In this document: one piece after another, positions 8,895-16,050 of the stretch
Layout of the letters: the number at the start of each line of letters is the position of its first letter
How positions within the stretch are numbered: position 1 is the stretch's first letter
NCBI RefSeq assembly: GCF_030063475.1
Contig: NZ_JASIRT010000035.1
Location: 1-50,684 of the forward strand
DNA from: Roseomonas sp. E05
GTDB lineage: Bacteria; Pseudomonadota; Alphaproteobacteria; Acetobacterales; Acetobacteraceae
Length of the DNA: 50,684 nt
Direction: 5' to 3'
Made by a program: the position numbers and the translations under genes
Notes under the pieces: model-generated
What the model saw: only the letters and a program-made list of their open reading frames with translations
Told to the model about the DNA's origin: nothing
Databases searched by the model: none

Positions 8895-9332
8895 TCAGAT
8901 AGCCAGTTGCTGGACCCAGCCCTTGAGCGCATTGAGGTCCGTCACGCCTGCGCGGCGGGCTGCGACCTGCCCCTTCTTGAACGCGATCAGGGCTGGAATG
9001 CCCTGGATGCCGTACTCGTTCGCAAGCTGCGGCTCTGAATCCACGTCGACCTTCACGAAGCGCGCCCGTGGCTCGAGCTCCCGGGCTGCCCGTTCGAAGA
9101 TCGGCGCCATCGTCCGGCACGGACCGCACCACGCGGCCCAGAAATCGGCAATCACAGGGATATCGCTTTCGGCCACGTGCTTGTGGAACCGCTGAGTCGT
9201 GAGGGCAATGGGCTGTCCCTCGAAGAGCCGGGCGTGGCAATGCCCGCACTTGGCCGCGTCGGCCGGGCGGTCTCGGGGAATGCGATTGGTCGCATCGCAT
9301 TTCGGGCAAACGACGTGGAAGGTATCCGACAT
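8895..9332 (-). CDS. trxC: Thioredoxin 2 (TrxC)
   Basis: 145 residues. An N-terminal zinc ribbon with two CxxC pairs (C9/C12 and C29/C32) precedes a thioredoxin fold with active site WCGPC (C69, C72) and the cis-proline motif GIQGIPALIAF. The zinc ribbon separates TrxC from TrxA. It reduces protein disulfides in the cytoplasm during oxidative stress. The start at 9332 follows AGGAGAG. It runs opposite to the Hsp20 pair and is divergent from the peroxiredoxin, for which it could act as reductant. Thioredoxin is also a standard member of heat-resistance islands in Gammaproteobacteria. Confidence 0.93.
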   Translation of the reverse strand: MSDTFHVVCPKCDATNRIPRDRPADAAKCGHCHARLFEGQPIALTTQRFHKHVAESDIPVIADFWAAWCGPCRTMAPIFERAARELEPRARFVKVDVDSEPQLANEYGIQGIPALIAFKKGQVAARRAGVTDLNALKGWVQQLAI

Positions 9333-9497
9333 TGATTCTCTCCTCTGAGCAAACACTCCCTGGGTTGCGCATCCATTCTGGTGTCGCGGACTGCCTCATT
9401 CCAGCCGGGCGGATGGCTCGAGCGACATAGAAGGACGCCGGCTTTGCGGAGCCGCCGCGACCTCCTCGGACGTCCTGAAGTCAACCCTGCCGAGCAT

Positions 9498-9526
9498 CTT
9501 CAAGATTGGAATCCGCGCTCCTATTT
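9498..9526 (+). promoter_or_regulatory. RpoH-like promoter of the peroxiredoxin unit
   Basis: CTTC at 9498-9501, an 18-base spacer, then CCTATTT at 9520-9526. One base differs from the CTTG box, but spacing and second box fit the pattern seen before the ROSE leaders. No ROSE hairpin follows. Confidence 0.5.
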
Positions 9527-9599
9527 CGTTGGCCGACTTGGAGCGTTCTTCGGACGCTCGTTCCAAGGAGGATCAGACAAGAACTGAGAGAAGTGCGAC

Positions 9600-10331
9600 A
9601 TGGAGAACGACCTTTCGCGGTCTGAGCCGCAACTCCGCCGCCTGCACGAGATGGAGCAGGCCTTCGCCGCCCTCGCCCCCGACATCAAGGAAAGCCCCGA
9701 GAAGCGGGCGATCTCGCTGCTGCATGGGATGGTCCAGGAGCTCTGGCGCAACCTGCGCCAATCCCAGCCTCCCGTTCCGGGCGGTGGCCCGACGCTGCAG
9801 GACGTGGCCGATCTTCACCAGCACGCCCCGAAGATGGAAGGGCCGGCGCTGAACGCGCCGCTCCCGGTGGGCGTGCCCGCGCCTGACTTTGCCCTGCCGG
9901 ATGCTCAGGGCCGGATCCATCGCCTGAGCGACTTCCGTGGCAAGCCGACGGTGCTGGCCTTCTATCCGCTGGACTGGAGCCCCGGCTGCAGCCGGCAGCT
10001 GGATTTGTACCAGCAGGAGCTCGATGAGTTCATCCGCCGCGGGGTGAACCTGGTCGGCATTTCCGCCGACAGTGTCTACAGCCACGGCGCCTGGGCGACG
10101 GTGCGCGGCATCACCTTCCCACTGCTCGCGGACTTCCACCCGAAGGGCGAAGTGGCGAAGCGGTATCGCGTCTGGCGGGAGCCTGACGGCTTCTCCGAGC
10201 GCGCGCTCTACGTGCTGGATGGCCAGGGGATGATCCGCCACGCGCATGTCTCGCCGCAGTTGCACCATGTTCCTGACATCTACGAGCTCTTCGCCGTGCT
10301 CGACGATGTCGCAAAACAAAAGGCAGCGTGA
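9600..10331 (+). CDS. Peroxiredoxin (AhpC/TSA, BCP-like) with N-terminal extension
   Basis: 243 residues. Residues 1-80 are a helical, charged extension (MENDLSRSEPQLRRLHEMEQ at its start) that I do not recognise. Residues 90-240 are a thioredoxin-fold peroxidase: VPAPDFALPDAQG, then the peroxidatic cysteine C130 in DWSPGCSRQL, and NLVGISADS. It should reduce hydrogen peroxide or organic peroxides. A glutaredoxin gene starts 12 bases later, so the pair probably forms a peroxidase-reductant module. No second conserved cysteine is evident, which fits a 1-Cys enzyme needing an external thiol. The function of the N-terminal extension is unknown. Confidence 0.85.
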   Translation: MENDLSRSEPQLRRLHEMEQAFAALAPDIKESPEKRAISLLHGMVQELWRNLRQSQPPVPGGGPTLQDVADLHQHAPKMEGPALNAPLPVGVPAPDFALPDAQGRIHRLSDFRGKPTVLAFYPLDWSPGCSRQLDLYQQELDEFIRRGVNLVGISADSVYSHGAWATVRGITFPLLADFHPKGEVAKRYRVWREPDGFSERALYVLDGQGMIRHAHVSPQLHHVPDIYELFAVLDDVAKQKAA

Positions 10332-10343
10332 GGAGCTGACAAG

Positions 10344-10640
10344 ATGCTTGGCACGATCTATGGCGCTCCGGCTCGCCCTGTCGGGCTGCGGACCGGGCCC
10401 GTTGTGGTCTATGGCAATCGCTGGTGCGGCATCACCATGATGGTGCGTCGTTATCTGGATCGCGCCGGGGTGCCGTATCAGTTCGTCGACCTGGAAACGC
10501 ATCCGGAGGTGCGTCAGCAACTCGAATGGGTGACTGGCGGGTATGTCGCCAGCCCGACCGTCTATGTCGGGGGTGAGGTACTGGTGCAGCCCTCCATCTC
10601 GGAGCTTGAATGGGCTCTCTCCCGGAGCGGCGTCCGGTAA
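10344..10640 (+). CDS. Glutaredoxin-like protein with monothiol CGIT site
   Basis: 98 residues. VVVYGNRWCGITMMVRRYLD carries a glutaredoxin/NrdH-type active site, but the usual CxxC is replaced by C28-G-I-T, leaving one cysteine. The cis-proline motif is ASPTVYV and is followed by a G-G pair. It lies 12 bases after the peroxiredoxin gene and is almost certainly in the same operon, probably as its glutathione-linked reductant (inference). A monothiol site could instead point to a scaffold role. Confidence 0.82.
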   Translation: MLGTIYGAPARPVGLRTGPVVVYGNRWCGITMMVRRYLDRAGVPYQFVDLETHPEVRQQLEWVTGGYVASPTVYVGGEVLVQPSISELEWALSRSGVR

Positions 10641-10655
10641 ATCAGCACGCGGCAG

Positions 10656-10677
10656 AGCCTGGCGCGCCCAGGCTTTC
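10656..10677 (+). terminator. Possible terminator after the glutaredoxin
   Basis: AGCCTGG and CCAGGCT form a 7-bp stem around a 5-base loop (10656-10674), followed by only TT, then CC. The short T run makes it uncertain. Confidence 0.4.
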
Positions 10678-10821
10678 CGCCTTCTGCTTCTCGACGACAA
10701 GGGGCTTGGGGCCCCCGGGATGGGCCGCCTCGTCCGGCTCGTTCCCGGGGGCATTGTGCCGGGCCCTGGCCGGGTTATCTCCCTCGGCGCACCCTCGCGG
10801 ACACGCGGAGGGACCGGTTCG

Positions 10822-11088
10822 TTAGCCGATGACCCTCCGGATGCCCGTCACGGGTGCGAAGGGCGGTGGGTCGCTGGCAGGAAAGGACCCTTCAACGGCC
10901 TCGTCCAGCAATGGGTCGAGGTCCAGCGCCTCCGCGGCGTGGGCGGCCCCGCTGTGTTCGTTCGCCGGACCCTCCGGGCGTCCTTCTGTAACCTGGGGAA
11001 GGAAGGCTCGTTCTTCGATCTTTTCGGCCCCGATCTCGGGCGCGGCCCGCCTTCCAGAAGCTGGCCTTTCGTCCTGAATGCTCGACAT
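10822..11088 (-). CDS. Small hypothetical protein with DEAVEGSFPASDPP motif
   Basis: 88 residues, acidic, without signal peptide or membrane segment. The start at 11088 is supported by GGAG 8 bases upstream. The C-terminal part, DEAVEGSFPASDPPPFAP, resembles a short motif I remember from many small uncharacterised alphaproteobacterial proteins; I know no function for it. The N-terminal half is Glu/Ala/Pro-rich and probably disordered. It converges on the glutaredoxin gene and points away from the third heat-shock module. Confidence 0.65.
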   Translation of the reverse strand: MSSIQDERPASGRRAAPEIGAEKIEERAFLPQVTEGRPEGPANEHSGAAHAAEALDLDPLLDEAVEGSFPASDPPPFAPVTGIRRVIG

Positions 11089-11261
11089 CGATTGCTCCAG
11101 GGCAACGAGGACAAACGTTTCTGCTCGCATCGGTGGTCGCGGGGCACGGCCGCGCGCCCACCGGATGCTTGTGGAGATATGTCGCGTCACTCGCGGGCCA
11201 ATAGGTTACGAGGCCAATTCACGATCCTGCCCGGCAGGACCTCGTTCCAGCAGCAAGGAAC

Positions 11262-11289
11262 CTTGAAAGTACCTTGGCATGAACTATCT
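11262..11289 (+). promoter_or_regulatory. RpoH-type promoter before the 33-residue peptide gene
   Basis: CTTG at 11262-11265 (CTTGAAA), an 18-base spacer, then CTATCT at 11284-11289, the closest match to CYTATNT of the set. Confidence 0.72.
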
Positions 11290-11321
11290 GGCCTGCCGCC
11301 AGATGCCATACTGGGTCTGGC

Positions 11322-11374
11322 CCGGCTCTGCCGGCGTCAATTCGCAGGTCCATGTTGCTCAATGGAGGATGTGG
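11322..11374 (+). promoter_or_regulatory. ROSE-type RNA thermometer before the 33-residue peptide gene
   Basis: After a small hairpin CCGGC-TCT-GCCGG (11322-11334), CCATGTTGCTC (11350-11360) can pair with GAGGATGTGG (11365-11374) across an AATG loop, with the same single bulged G as the other copies. One pair becomes a wobble. The stem covers GGAGGA, 5 bases before the ATG at 11375. Confidence 0.75.
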
Positions 11375-11476
11375 ATGTCGAAGTTCGGATCTCTGATTCA
11401 CCGCTGGAAGCAGCGCGGACGCGGCTTTTACGAGCGGTGGTGCCGGGGCCTCATCTCCCACCTCAGCGTCCGCTGA
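11375..11476 (+). CDS. 33-residue basic peptide under heat-shock control
   Basis: A very small gene below usual length limits. It reads MSKFGSLIHRWKQRGRGFYE and then RWCRGLISHLSVR. It has about ten positive charges, aromatic residues and one cysteine, and looks amphipathic. The evidence for it is positional: an RpoH-like promoter, a ROSE leader and a well-spaced GGAGGA all point at its ATG, and the next gene starts 10 bases after its stop. I recognise no family. It could be a functional stress peptide, or a leader remaining after the ROSE module was recruited to drive the downstream gene. Confidence 0.6.
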   Translation: MSKFGSLIHRWKQRGRGFYERWCRGLISHLSVR

Positions 11477-11486
11477 GGAGGCCGGC

Positions 11487-11768
11487 ATGACTGGAGTAGC
11501 CTCGGCGGCCCGCGCCAATGACGCGGAGCGGCTCCTCAAGGTATTCCGTCAGTTCGGGCCGGACGGCCGGGCCATCCCAGCCTCCAGCCTCATGCTGCAC
11601 GCCGGTTTCGAAGGCAACAGGCTCCGTCTCGCGGCAGCCCTCGCGCCTCTGCTCACTGCCGGGATGATCCGGCAGGGCGGCGCGGACCCGCTGGCGAGGG
11701 AACCGGCCTTCCGGCTTGCACGGCCTCTCGCCGGCACAATGCCCGAGGATCAAAGGATCGCAGCCTAG
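11487..11768 (+). CDS. Small hypothetical protein, possible winged-helix fold
   Basis: 93 residues, starting after GAGGAGG, 10 bases downstream of the heat-controlled 33-residue peptide and so probably co-transcribed. The segment from GPDGRAIPASSLMLHAGFEG through LAPLLTAGMI could form a helix-turn-helix followed by a wing, which would suggest a DNA-binding or protein-interaction role; this is a guess from helix pattern alone. There is no signal peptide or membrane segment. I do not recognise a family. Confidence 0.6.
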   Translation: MTGVASAARANDAERLLKVFRQFGPDGRAIPASSLMLHAGFEGNRLRLAAALAPLLTAGMIRQGGADPLAREPAFRLARPLAGTMPEDQRIAA

Positions 11769-11913
11769 CGGGACAGCGATCCATGCACGCAGATCTTGAG
11801 GCAGCCGGTCCCGGCGTGACTGGCGGCGCCTTCCGTCTTGCCACAGGGAACCGTGCTGAGGCGATTGGCACAGGCCCGGGGGTTTCTGGATCGTCCGAAC
11901 GAGACCGTGCGAA

Positions 11914-14073
11914 ATGACCACTCTTTTGTCGTTTCCCGTCGGGCAGCAGGGCAAGGACGCTGCTGACAAACCACGCTCGTCCGCCCGGAAGTTCGTTCTC
12001 AAGCAGGGCGACACCTTCCTGGTCGCTGATGCCTTGGGCGACGTCGGTGCCGGCGATGACGGGCTGTTCCATAACGACACCCGCATCCTGTCCCGCCTGA
12101 CATTGGAGATCGCCGGCAAGACGCCATGGCACCTCGGCACCGCCGTCAGCCATGACAATGTCTTCTTCACGGCCCATCTGACGAACTCGCCCCTGCCACC
12201 GCTCGGTGGACCGCCGACGCCGGAGGGCGTCATCCATATCGAGCGCAAGCGGCTGCTCTGGAACGACCGGATCCACGAGCGGCTCCGGTTCACCAACTTC
12301 GGCAGCGCGATGGTGGCCTTGCCGATCTCCATCGCGTTCGGGGCCGATTACCGGGACATGTTCGAGGTGCGGGGCCAGCCCCGCGCGGCACGTGGCCGCC
12401 TGCTGCCGCCGAAGGTCGATGAAGCGCATGTGCTCCTCCAGTACACAGGTCTGGATGGCGTGCATCGTGCGACATCAGTCGCCTTCTCCGAGGCGCCGCT
12501 TCGTCTCATGCCCGACAGCGCCGAGTTCGTGATCGAGATTCCGGAAGCGGGCTCGACGGAGCTCTACCTGGAGATCGGCTGCGGCGAGGAGGAGCGGCCC
12601 GGCCGTGCGCGCTTTCGCGCCGCGGCGGCCGCGGCCCGGTCGCTCGCGCGCCGCGTTCGCCTGCGCAGCGCACGCGTGATCACGCAAAGCCGGCTGTTCA
12701 ACGCCTGGATCGACCGCTCCCAGGCCGATCTGGCCCTTCTCACGACGGAACTGCCGACGGGCCCCTACCCGTATGCGGGAATTCCCTGGTTCTCCACGCC
12801 CTTCGGAAGGGACGCCGTGATCACGGCGCTGCAGACGCTCTGGCTCAATCCTGCGCTCGCCCGTGGTGTCCTGGCCTTCCTCGCGCGAAGCCAGGCGCAC
12901 GAGACGTCGTCATTTCGGGACTCCGCCCCCGGCAAGATCATGCACGAAACCCGCAAGGGTGAGATGACGGCGCTGCAGGAGGTGCCATTCGGAGAATACT
13001 ACGGCGGCGTTGACACCACGCCGCTCTTCGTCGTCCTGGCCGGCGCCTATGCCGACCGAACGGGGGACATCGCCTTCATCGAGGAGCTTTGGCCGGCATT
13101 GGTCTCGGCCATCGAATGGGTGGAGGGCGCCGGGGATTCCGACAAGGACGGCTTCCTCGACTACGCTCGTGCCGCCAGCACGGGGCTCGCCAACCAGGGC
13201 TGGAAGGACAGCGGGGATTCCGTCTTCCATGCCGATGGCCGGTTCCCGGAAGGCCCGATCGCGCTGGTGGAAGTGCAAGGGTATGTCTTTGCTGCCCTCC
13301 TCGCCATGGCCGATCTTGCGCAACGCCTGGGCAAGACGGAGGCATCCCGGCACTGGCGCCAGAAGGCCGAGAGGCTAAGGGTGGCCGTCGAGCAGCGCTT
13401 CTGGATGGAGCCGGAGGGCTTCTACGGGCTGGCGCTGGATGGTCGGGGCGAGCTGTGCCGGGTGCTGGCCTCGAATGCAGGCCACCTGCTCTTCACGGGT
13501 CTGGCTACACCTGAGCGCGCCGCAAAAGTGACAGCACGTCTCATGTCCGGCCGGTTCAATTCGGGCTGGGGCATCCGCACGCTGGCCAGCGGTCAGGCCC
13601 GGTTCAACCCGATGTCATATCACAACGGCTCGGTCTGGCCGCATGACTCCGCGATCTGTGCTGCGGGAATGGCCCGCTATGGCGCCCGCGACCAGGCTGT
13701 CCGGCTCCTGGACCAGATGTTCGAGGCCGCCGTGCAGTTCGACATGCGCCTCCCGGAACTCTTCTGCGGCTTTCCCCGCTCCTCCGGTGAGCCGCCGATC
13801 CCGTATCCGGTGGCCTGCCTGCCGCAGGCCTGGGCGGCAGGATCCCTCTTTATGCTGCTGCAGGCTTGCCTCGGCCTGAGCATCGATGGCTGGCGCGGCG
13901 AGATCCGCATCGATCGTCCGCGCTTGCCAAGCGGCGTGAACCGCCTCTCGCTGCGCCGTCTCATCGTTGGACAGGAACAGGTCGACCTGACCTTCGAGCG
14001 AATGGGAGAGCGCGTCGTGGCCTTTGCCGATGGAACCGACCAGAACGGGGCCGCCATTCGGATCCGGCTTTAG
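11914..14073 (+). CDS. Glycogen-debranching-type enzyme (amylo-alpha-1,6-glucosidase family)
   Basis: 719 residues. The N-terminal beta-rich domain (about 25-230) contains DGLFHNDTRILSRLTLEI, characteristic of the GDE N-terminal domain. The C-terminal (alpha/alpha)6 glucosidase domain includes YAGIPWFSTPFGRDAVITAL, the region GWKDSGDSVFHADG and YHNGSVWPHDSAICAAG. Such proteins are usually annotated as amylo-alpha-1,6-glucosidase or glycogen debranching; the true substrate is often untested. No signal peptide is seen, so it is cytoplasmic. With the GT4 glycosyltransferase at 23 kb it suggests handling of a stress-related glucan or trehalose-like sugar (inference). No RpoH box is evident in the 145-base gap upstream. 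Confidence 0.85.
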   Translation: MTTLLSFPVGQQGKDAADKPRSSARKFVLKQGDTFLVADALGDVGAGDDGLFHNDTRILSRLTLEIAGKTPWHLGTAVSHDNVFFTAHLTNSPLPPLGGPPTPEGVIHIERKRLLWNDRIHERLRFTNFGSAMVALPISIAFGADYRDMFEVRGQPRAARGRLLPPKVDEAHVLLQYTGLDGVHRATSVAFSEAPLRLMPDSAEFVIEIPEAGSTELYLEIGCGEEERPGRARFRAAAAAARSLARRVRLRSARVITQSRLFNAWIDRSQADLALLTTELPTGPYPYAGIPWFSTPFGRDAVITALQTLWLNPALARGVLAFLARSQAHETSSFRDSAPGKIMHETRKGEMTALQEVPFGEYYGGVDTTPLFVVLAGAYADRTGDIAFIEELWPALVSAIEWVEGAGDSDKDGFLDYARAASTGLANQGWKDSGDSVFHADGRFPEGPIALVEVQGYVFAALLAMADLAQRLGKTEASRHWRQKAERLRVAVEQRFWMEPEGFYGLALDGRGELCRVLASNAGHLLFTGLATPERAAKVTARLMSGRFNSGWGIRTLASGQARFNPMSYHNGSVWPHDSAICAAGMARYGARDQAVRLLDQMFEAAVQFDMRLPELFCGFPRSSGEPPIPYPVACLPQAWAAGSLFMLLQACLGLSIDGWRGEIRIDRPRLPSGVNRLSLRRLIVGQEQVDLTFERMGERVVAFADGTDQNGAAIRIRL

Positions 14074-14191
14074 GAAACGGCCGATGTTGCGCCCTAGCCG
14101 AACAGTATCGACGCGTCACGCAGCGCCGGCAGCCCGTGCCATGGCAGGTGCGGAGGGCGGACGCGGATCCTGGCCGAACAAGGCCCCGGCC

Positions 14192-14219
14192 ATTGAATTC
14201 CGAAGCGAGAATTCTAGTT
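14192..14219 (+). promoter_or_regulatory. RpoH-like promoter before the 81-residue membrane protein
   Basis: ATTG at 14192-14195, an 18-base spacer, then CTAGTT at 14214-14219. The first box has one mismatch to CTTG, but spacing, second box and the following ROSE leader match the other three modules. GAATTC repeats at 14196 and 14209 flank the spacer. Confidence 0.58.
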
Positions 14220-14294
14220 CCATCATCGCCCCGCGCCTCTCAATGGGCGAGGCTGTCAACTCGTATCCATGTTGCTCGACGGGAGGATATGGCT
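14220..14294 (+). promoter_or_regulatory. ROSE-type RNA thermometer before the 81-residue membrane protein
   Basis: CCATGTTGCTC (14267-14277) can pair with GAGGATATGG (14283-14292) across a GACGG loop with the bulged G retained, covering GGGAGGA. Upstream, CGCCT and GGGCG-like arms (about 14234-14250) may form a second hairpin. TCGTATCCATGTTGCTCGA is identical to the hsp20-1 leader. Confidence 0.8.
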
Positions 14295-14540
14295 ATGAGG
14301 AGCCGGAAAGACGGATTGCGTCAGCACGCGCTCGCTTCGGCTGGGGCGCAGCTACGCGAGCACCTGCGCTCGACGTGGCAGCGGCTGCGGCATCGGATGC
14401 GCCCCAGCCGCTCGTCGCCCTGGTCTCCCGTCCAGTTCGGTGGCTGGCCGGCGGACCCGGAACTGTGGGCATCATGGGCCTTCGGGCTGCTCGTGCTGTT
14501 CCTTCTCCTGGAGCAGCATATTGCAGGAGGCCTGCCGTGA
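14295..14540 (+). CDS. 81-residue basic protein with C-terminal membrane anchor
   Basis: The first ~45 residues are strongly basic with a helical Arg-rich stretch (LREHLRSTWQRLRHRMRPSR). Residues about 57-76 (LWASWAFGLLVLFLLLEQHI) form one membrane segment, giving an N-in, tail-anchored topology. The start at 14295 is 7 bases after GGAGGA and is set by the ROSE leader, as for the Hsp20 genes. It is the first gene of an apparent operon with a 55-residue protein, cbpA, cbpM and degP. I recognise no family. A membrane-bound basic helix beside a J-protein operon might recruit chaperones to the membrane (speculation). Confidence 0.68.
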   Translation: MRSRKDGLRQHALASAGAQLREHLRSTWQRLRHRMRPSRSSPWSPVQFGGWPADPELWASWAFGLLVLFLLLEQHIAGGLP

Positions 14541-14704
14541 GTGGCCGCCGCGCCCAAACGCCCGGTGATCGCCTGGGCTTGCCCGCGCCGCCAACCATGA
14601 CTCCGCCAACCAATACAAAGGTCCAGGTGCATCGCGGCTGCAGGCGCCCGCAGGAAGCGACAGATCTGCTCGCGCAACTCGAAGGAGTGGGAGGCCGCGT
14701 ATAG
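14537..14704 (+). CDS. 55-residue hypothetical protein, translationally coupled
   Basis: A GTG start overlaps the previous stop in GTGA, and the frame runs 55 residues to a TAG 12 bases before cbpA. It is rich in Pro, Arg and Gln, with no hydrophobic segment; the tail EATDLLAQLEGVGGRV could be a helix. The 4-base overlap matches those between cbpA, cbpM and degP just downstream. No ribosome site of its own is clear, so it relies on coupling. It could be a chance open frame. Confidence 0.42.
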   Translation: MSGRRAQTPGDRLGLPAPPTMTPPTNTKVQVHRGCRRPQEATDLLAQLEGVGGRV

Positions 14705-14716
14705 GCCGAGCGAACG

Positions 14717-15667
14717 ATGGCCGAAAAGGATCCGTACCAAACTCTTGGGCTCAAGCGGGATGCCAGCGAGGCGGAGATTCGTTCCGCGTACCGCAAGCTT
14801 GCCCGGAAACACCACCCCGACCTCAATCCCGGGGACAAGCAGGCCGAGGAGCGCTTCAAGGAGGTGTCCGCCGCCAATGACCTGCTCTCCGACCCGGAGA
14901 AGCGGGCGCGATTTGACCGCGGCGAAATCGACGCCTCCGGCCAGGAGCGGCCCGAGCGGAACTTCTATCGCGGCTTCGCCGAGGGCCGCGAGGGAGCCCG
15001 GTACCGGCCGGGTGCCGGACCGCAGGCCGGCTTCGCACCTGGATTCAGCGAAGAGGATCTCGGCGACATCTTCTCAGATCTTTTCGGCCAGGCTGCGCAG
15101 GGCAGGGCTCGGCCGAATGTCCGGATGCGAGGCCAGGATCAGCAGTACAGGATGACGGTTGACTTCCTCGATGCGATCAGGGGAGCCAGCCGGACGCTGA
15201 CCCTGCCGGACGGCCGAAGCCTGGACGTCCGCATCCCGGTCGGCATCGAGGATGGTCAGGTCATGCGCCTGAAAGGGCAGGGGAACCCGGGCCTGAATGG
15301 CGGGCCTGCCGGCGACGCCCTGATCGAGATCCAGATCGCCCCGCACCCGTTCTTCCGACGGGAGGGCGACGACATCCATGTCGAGGTCCCGGTGACCGTG
15401 GCGGAGGCCGTCCTGGGCGGCAAGATCACGGTCCCGACCCCAACCGGGAACGTCAGTGTGACCGTCCCCAAGCGGTCCGACACCGGTGCGCAGCTGAGGC
15501 TGCGCGGCAAGGGCGTGCCGGCCCATGCCGGCCGCCCGGCCGGTGACCAGTACGTCACCCTGAAGGTCGTGCTGGGAGAGGTCGACCAGGATCTCGAGCG
15601 CTTTCTGCGGGACTGGGCGCCGCGCCACGCCGCGAATCCGCGCCGTGCGATGACGGGGGAAGCATGA
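14717..15667 (+). CDS. cbpA: DnaJ-class co-chaperone CbpA
   Basis: 316 residues. J-domain at residues 1-70 with the HPD motif at 33-35 (KHHPDLNPGD), a Gly/Phe-rich linker (about 80-125, ending EEDLGDIFSDLFG), then two C-terminal substrate-binding domains (RIPVGIEDGQVMRLKGQGNP; APHPFFRREGDDIHVEVPVT). There is no CxxCxGxG zinc domain, which separates CbpA from DnaJ. It stimulates DnaK ATPase and delivers clients; the plasmid's own dnaK lies 9 kb downstream. Its stop overlaps the start of cbpM by ATGA, and CbpM is its dedicated modulator, which supports the name. Confidence 0.92.
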   Translation: MAEKDPYQTLGLKRDASEAEIRSAYRKLARKHHPDLNPGDKQAEERFKEVSAANDLLSDPEKRARFDRGEIDASGQERPERNFYRGFAEGREGARYRPGAGPQAGFAPGFSEEDLGDIFSDLFGQAAQGRARPNVRMRGQDQQYRMTVDFLDAIRGASRTLTLPDGRSLDVRIPVGIEDGQVMRLKGQGNPGLNGGPAGDALIEIQIAPHPFFRREGDDIHVEVPVTVAEAVLGGKITVPTPTGNVSVTVPKRSDTGAQLRLRGKGVPAHAGRPAGDQYVTLKVVLGEVDQDLERFLRDWAPRHAANPRRAMTGEA

Positions 15668-16050
15668 TCACCATCGAGACCCTGTGCCGCTCGGTCGTGG
15701 GGCTGGACCGGAGCGCGGTCGAGCAGTGGATCGAGAACGCCTGGCTGCATGCCGAAGGCACACCCGGGAACTACCTGTTCCGCGAGATCGACGTCGCCCG
15801 GGTCAGGCTGATCCACGAGTTGCACAGCGAGTTGGCGATCGGCGACGACGTCCTGCCAATGGTGCTCTCGCTGCTCGACCAGCTTTACGAGACGCGGCGC
15901 CGCTATTCACTGCTATGCATCGCGCTGAACCAGGCTCTGCCCGAGGAGACAAAGCTGAAGGTCCTAACGGCCCTTGAGGGGCTCCGGAGTGCGCGTCCCG
16001 TCGCGGCAGGGCATCACTCGCCCTCAAGCACGGAGGATCACGCGGAATGA
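15664..16050 (+). CDS. cbpM: Chaperone modulator CbpM
   Basis: 128 residues. The MerR-like N-terminal part (MITIETLCRSVVGLDRSAVE, then W-x-x-F-R-E-I-D-V-A-R) and the following helices (RVRLIHELHSELAIGDDVLP) match CbpM, which binds the CbpA J-domain and blocks its work with DnaK. The start overlaps the cbpA stop by 4 bases and its stop overlaps the degP start by 4 bases, so the three are tightly coupled. The tail after residue 110 is Ser/His-rich and probably disordered. Confidence 0.88.
   Translation: MITIETLCRSVVGLDRSAVEQWIENAWLHAEGTPGNYLFREIDVARVRLIHELHSELAIGDDVLPMVLSLLDQLYETRRRYSLLCIALNQALPEETKLKVLTALEGLRSARPVAAGHHSPSSTEDHAE

Noticed and set aside
10543-11490. Long + strand frame covering the glutaredoxin end and the third heat-shock module
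   Set aside because: It has no ribosome site, overlaps the glutaredoxin in another frame, runs through the RpoH box and ROSE hairpin, and shows no protein family features.
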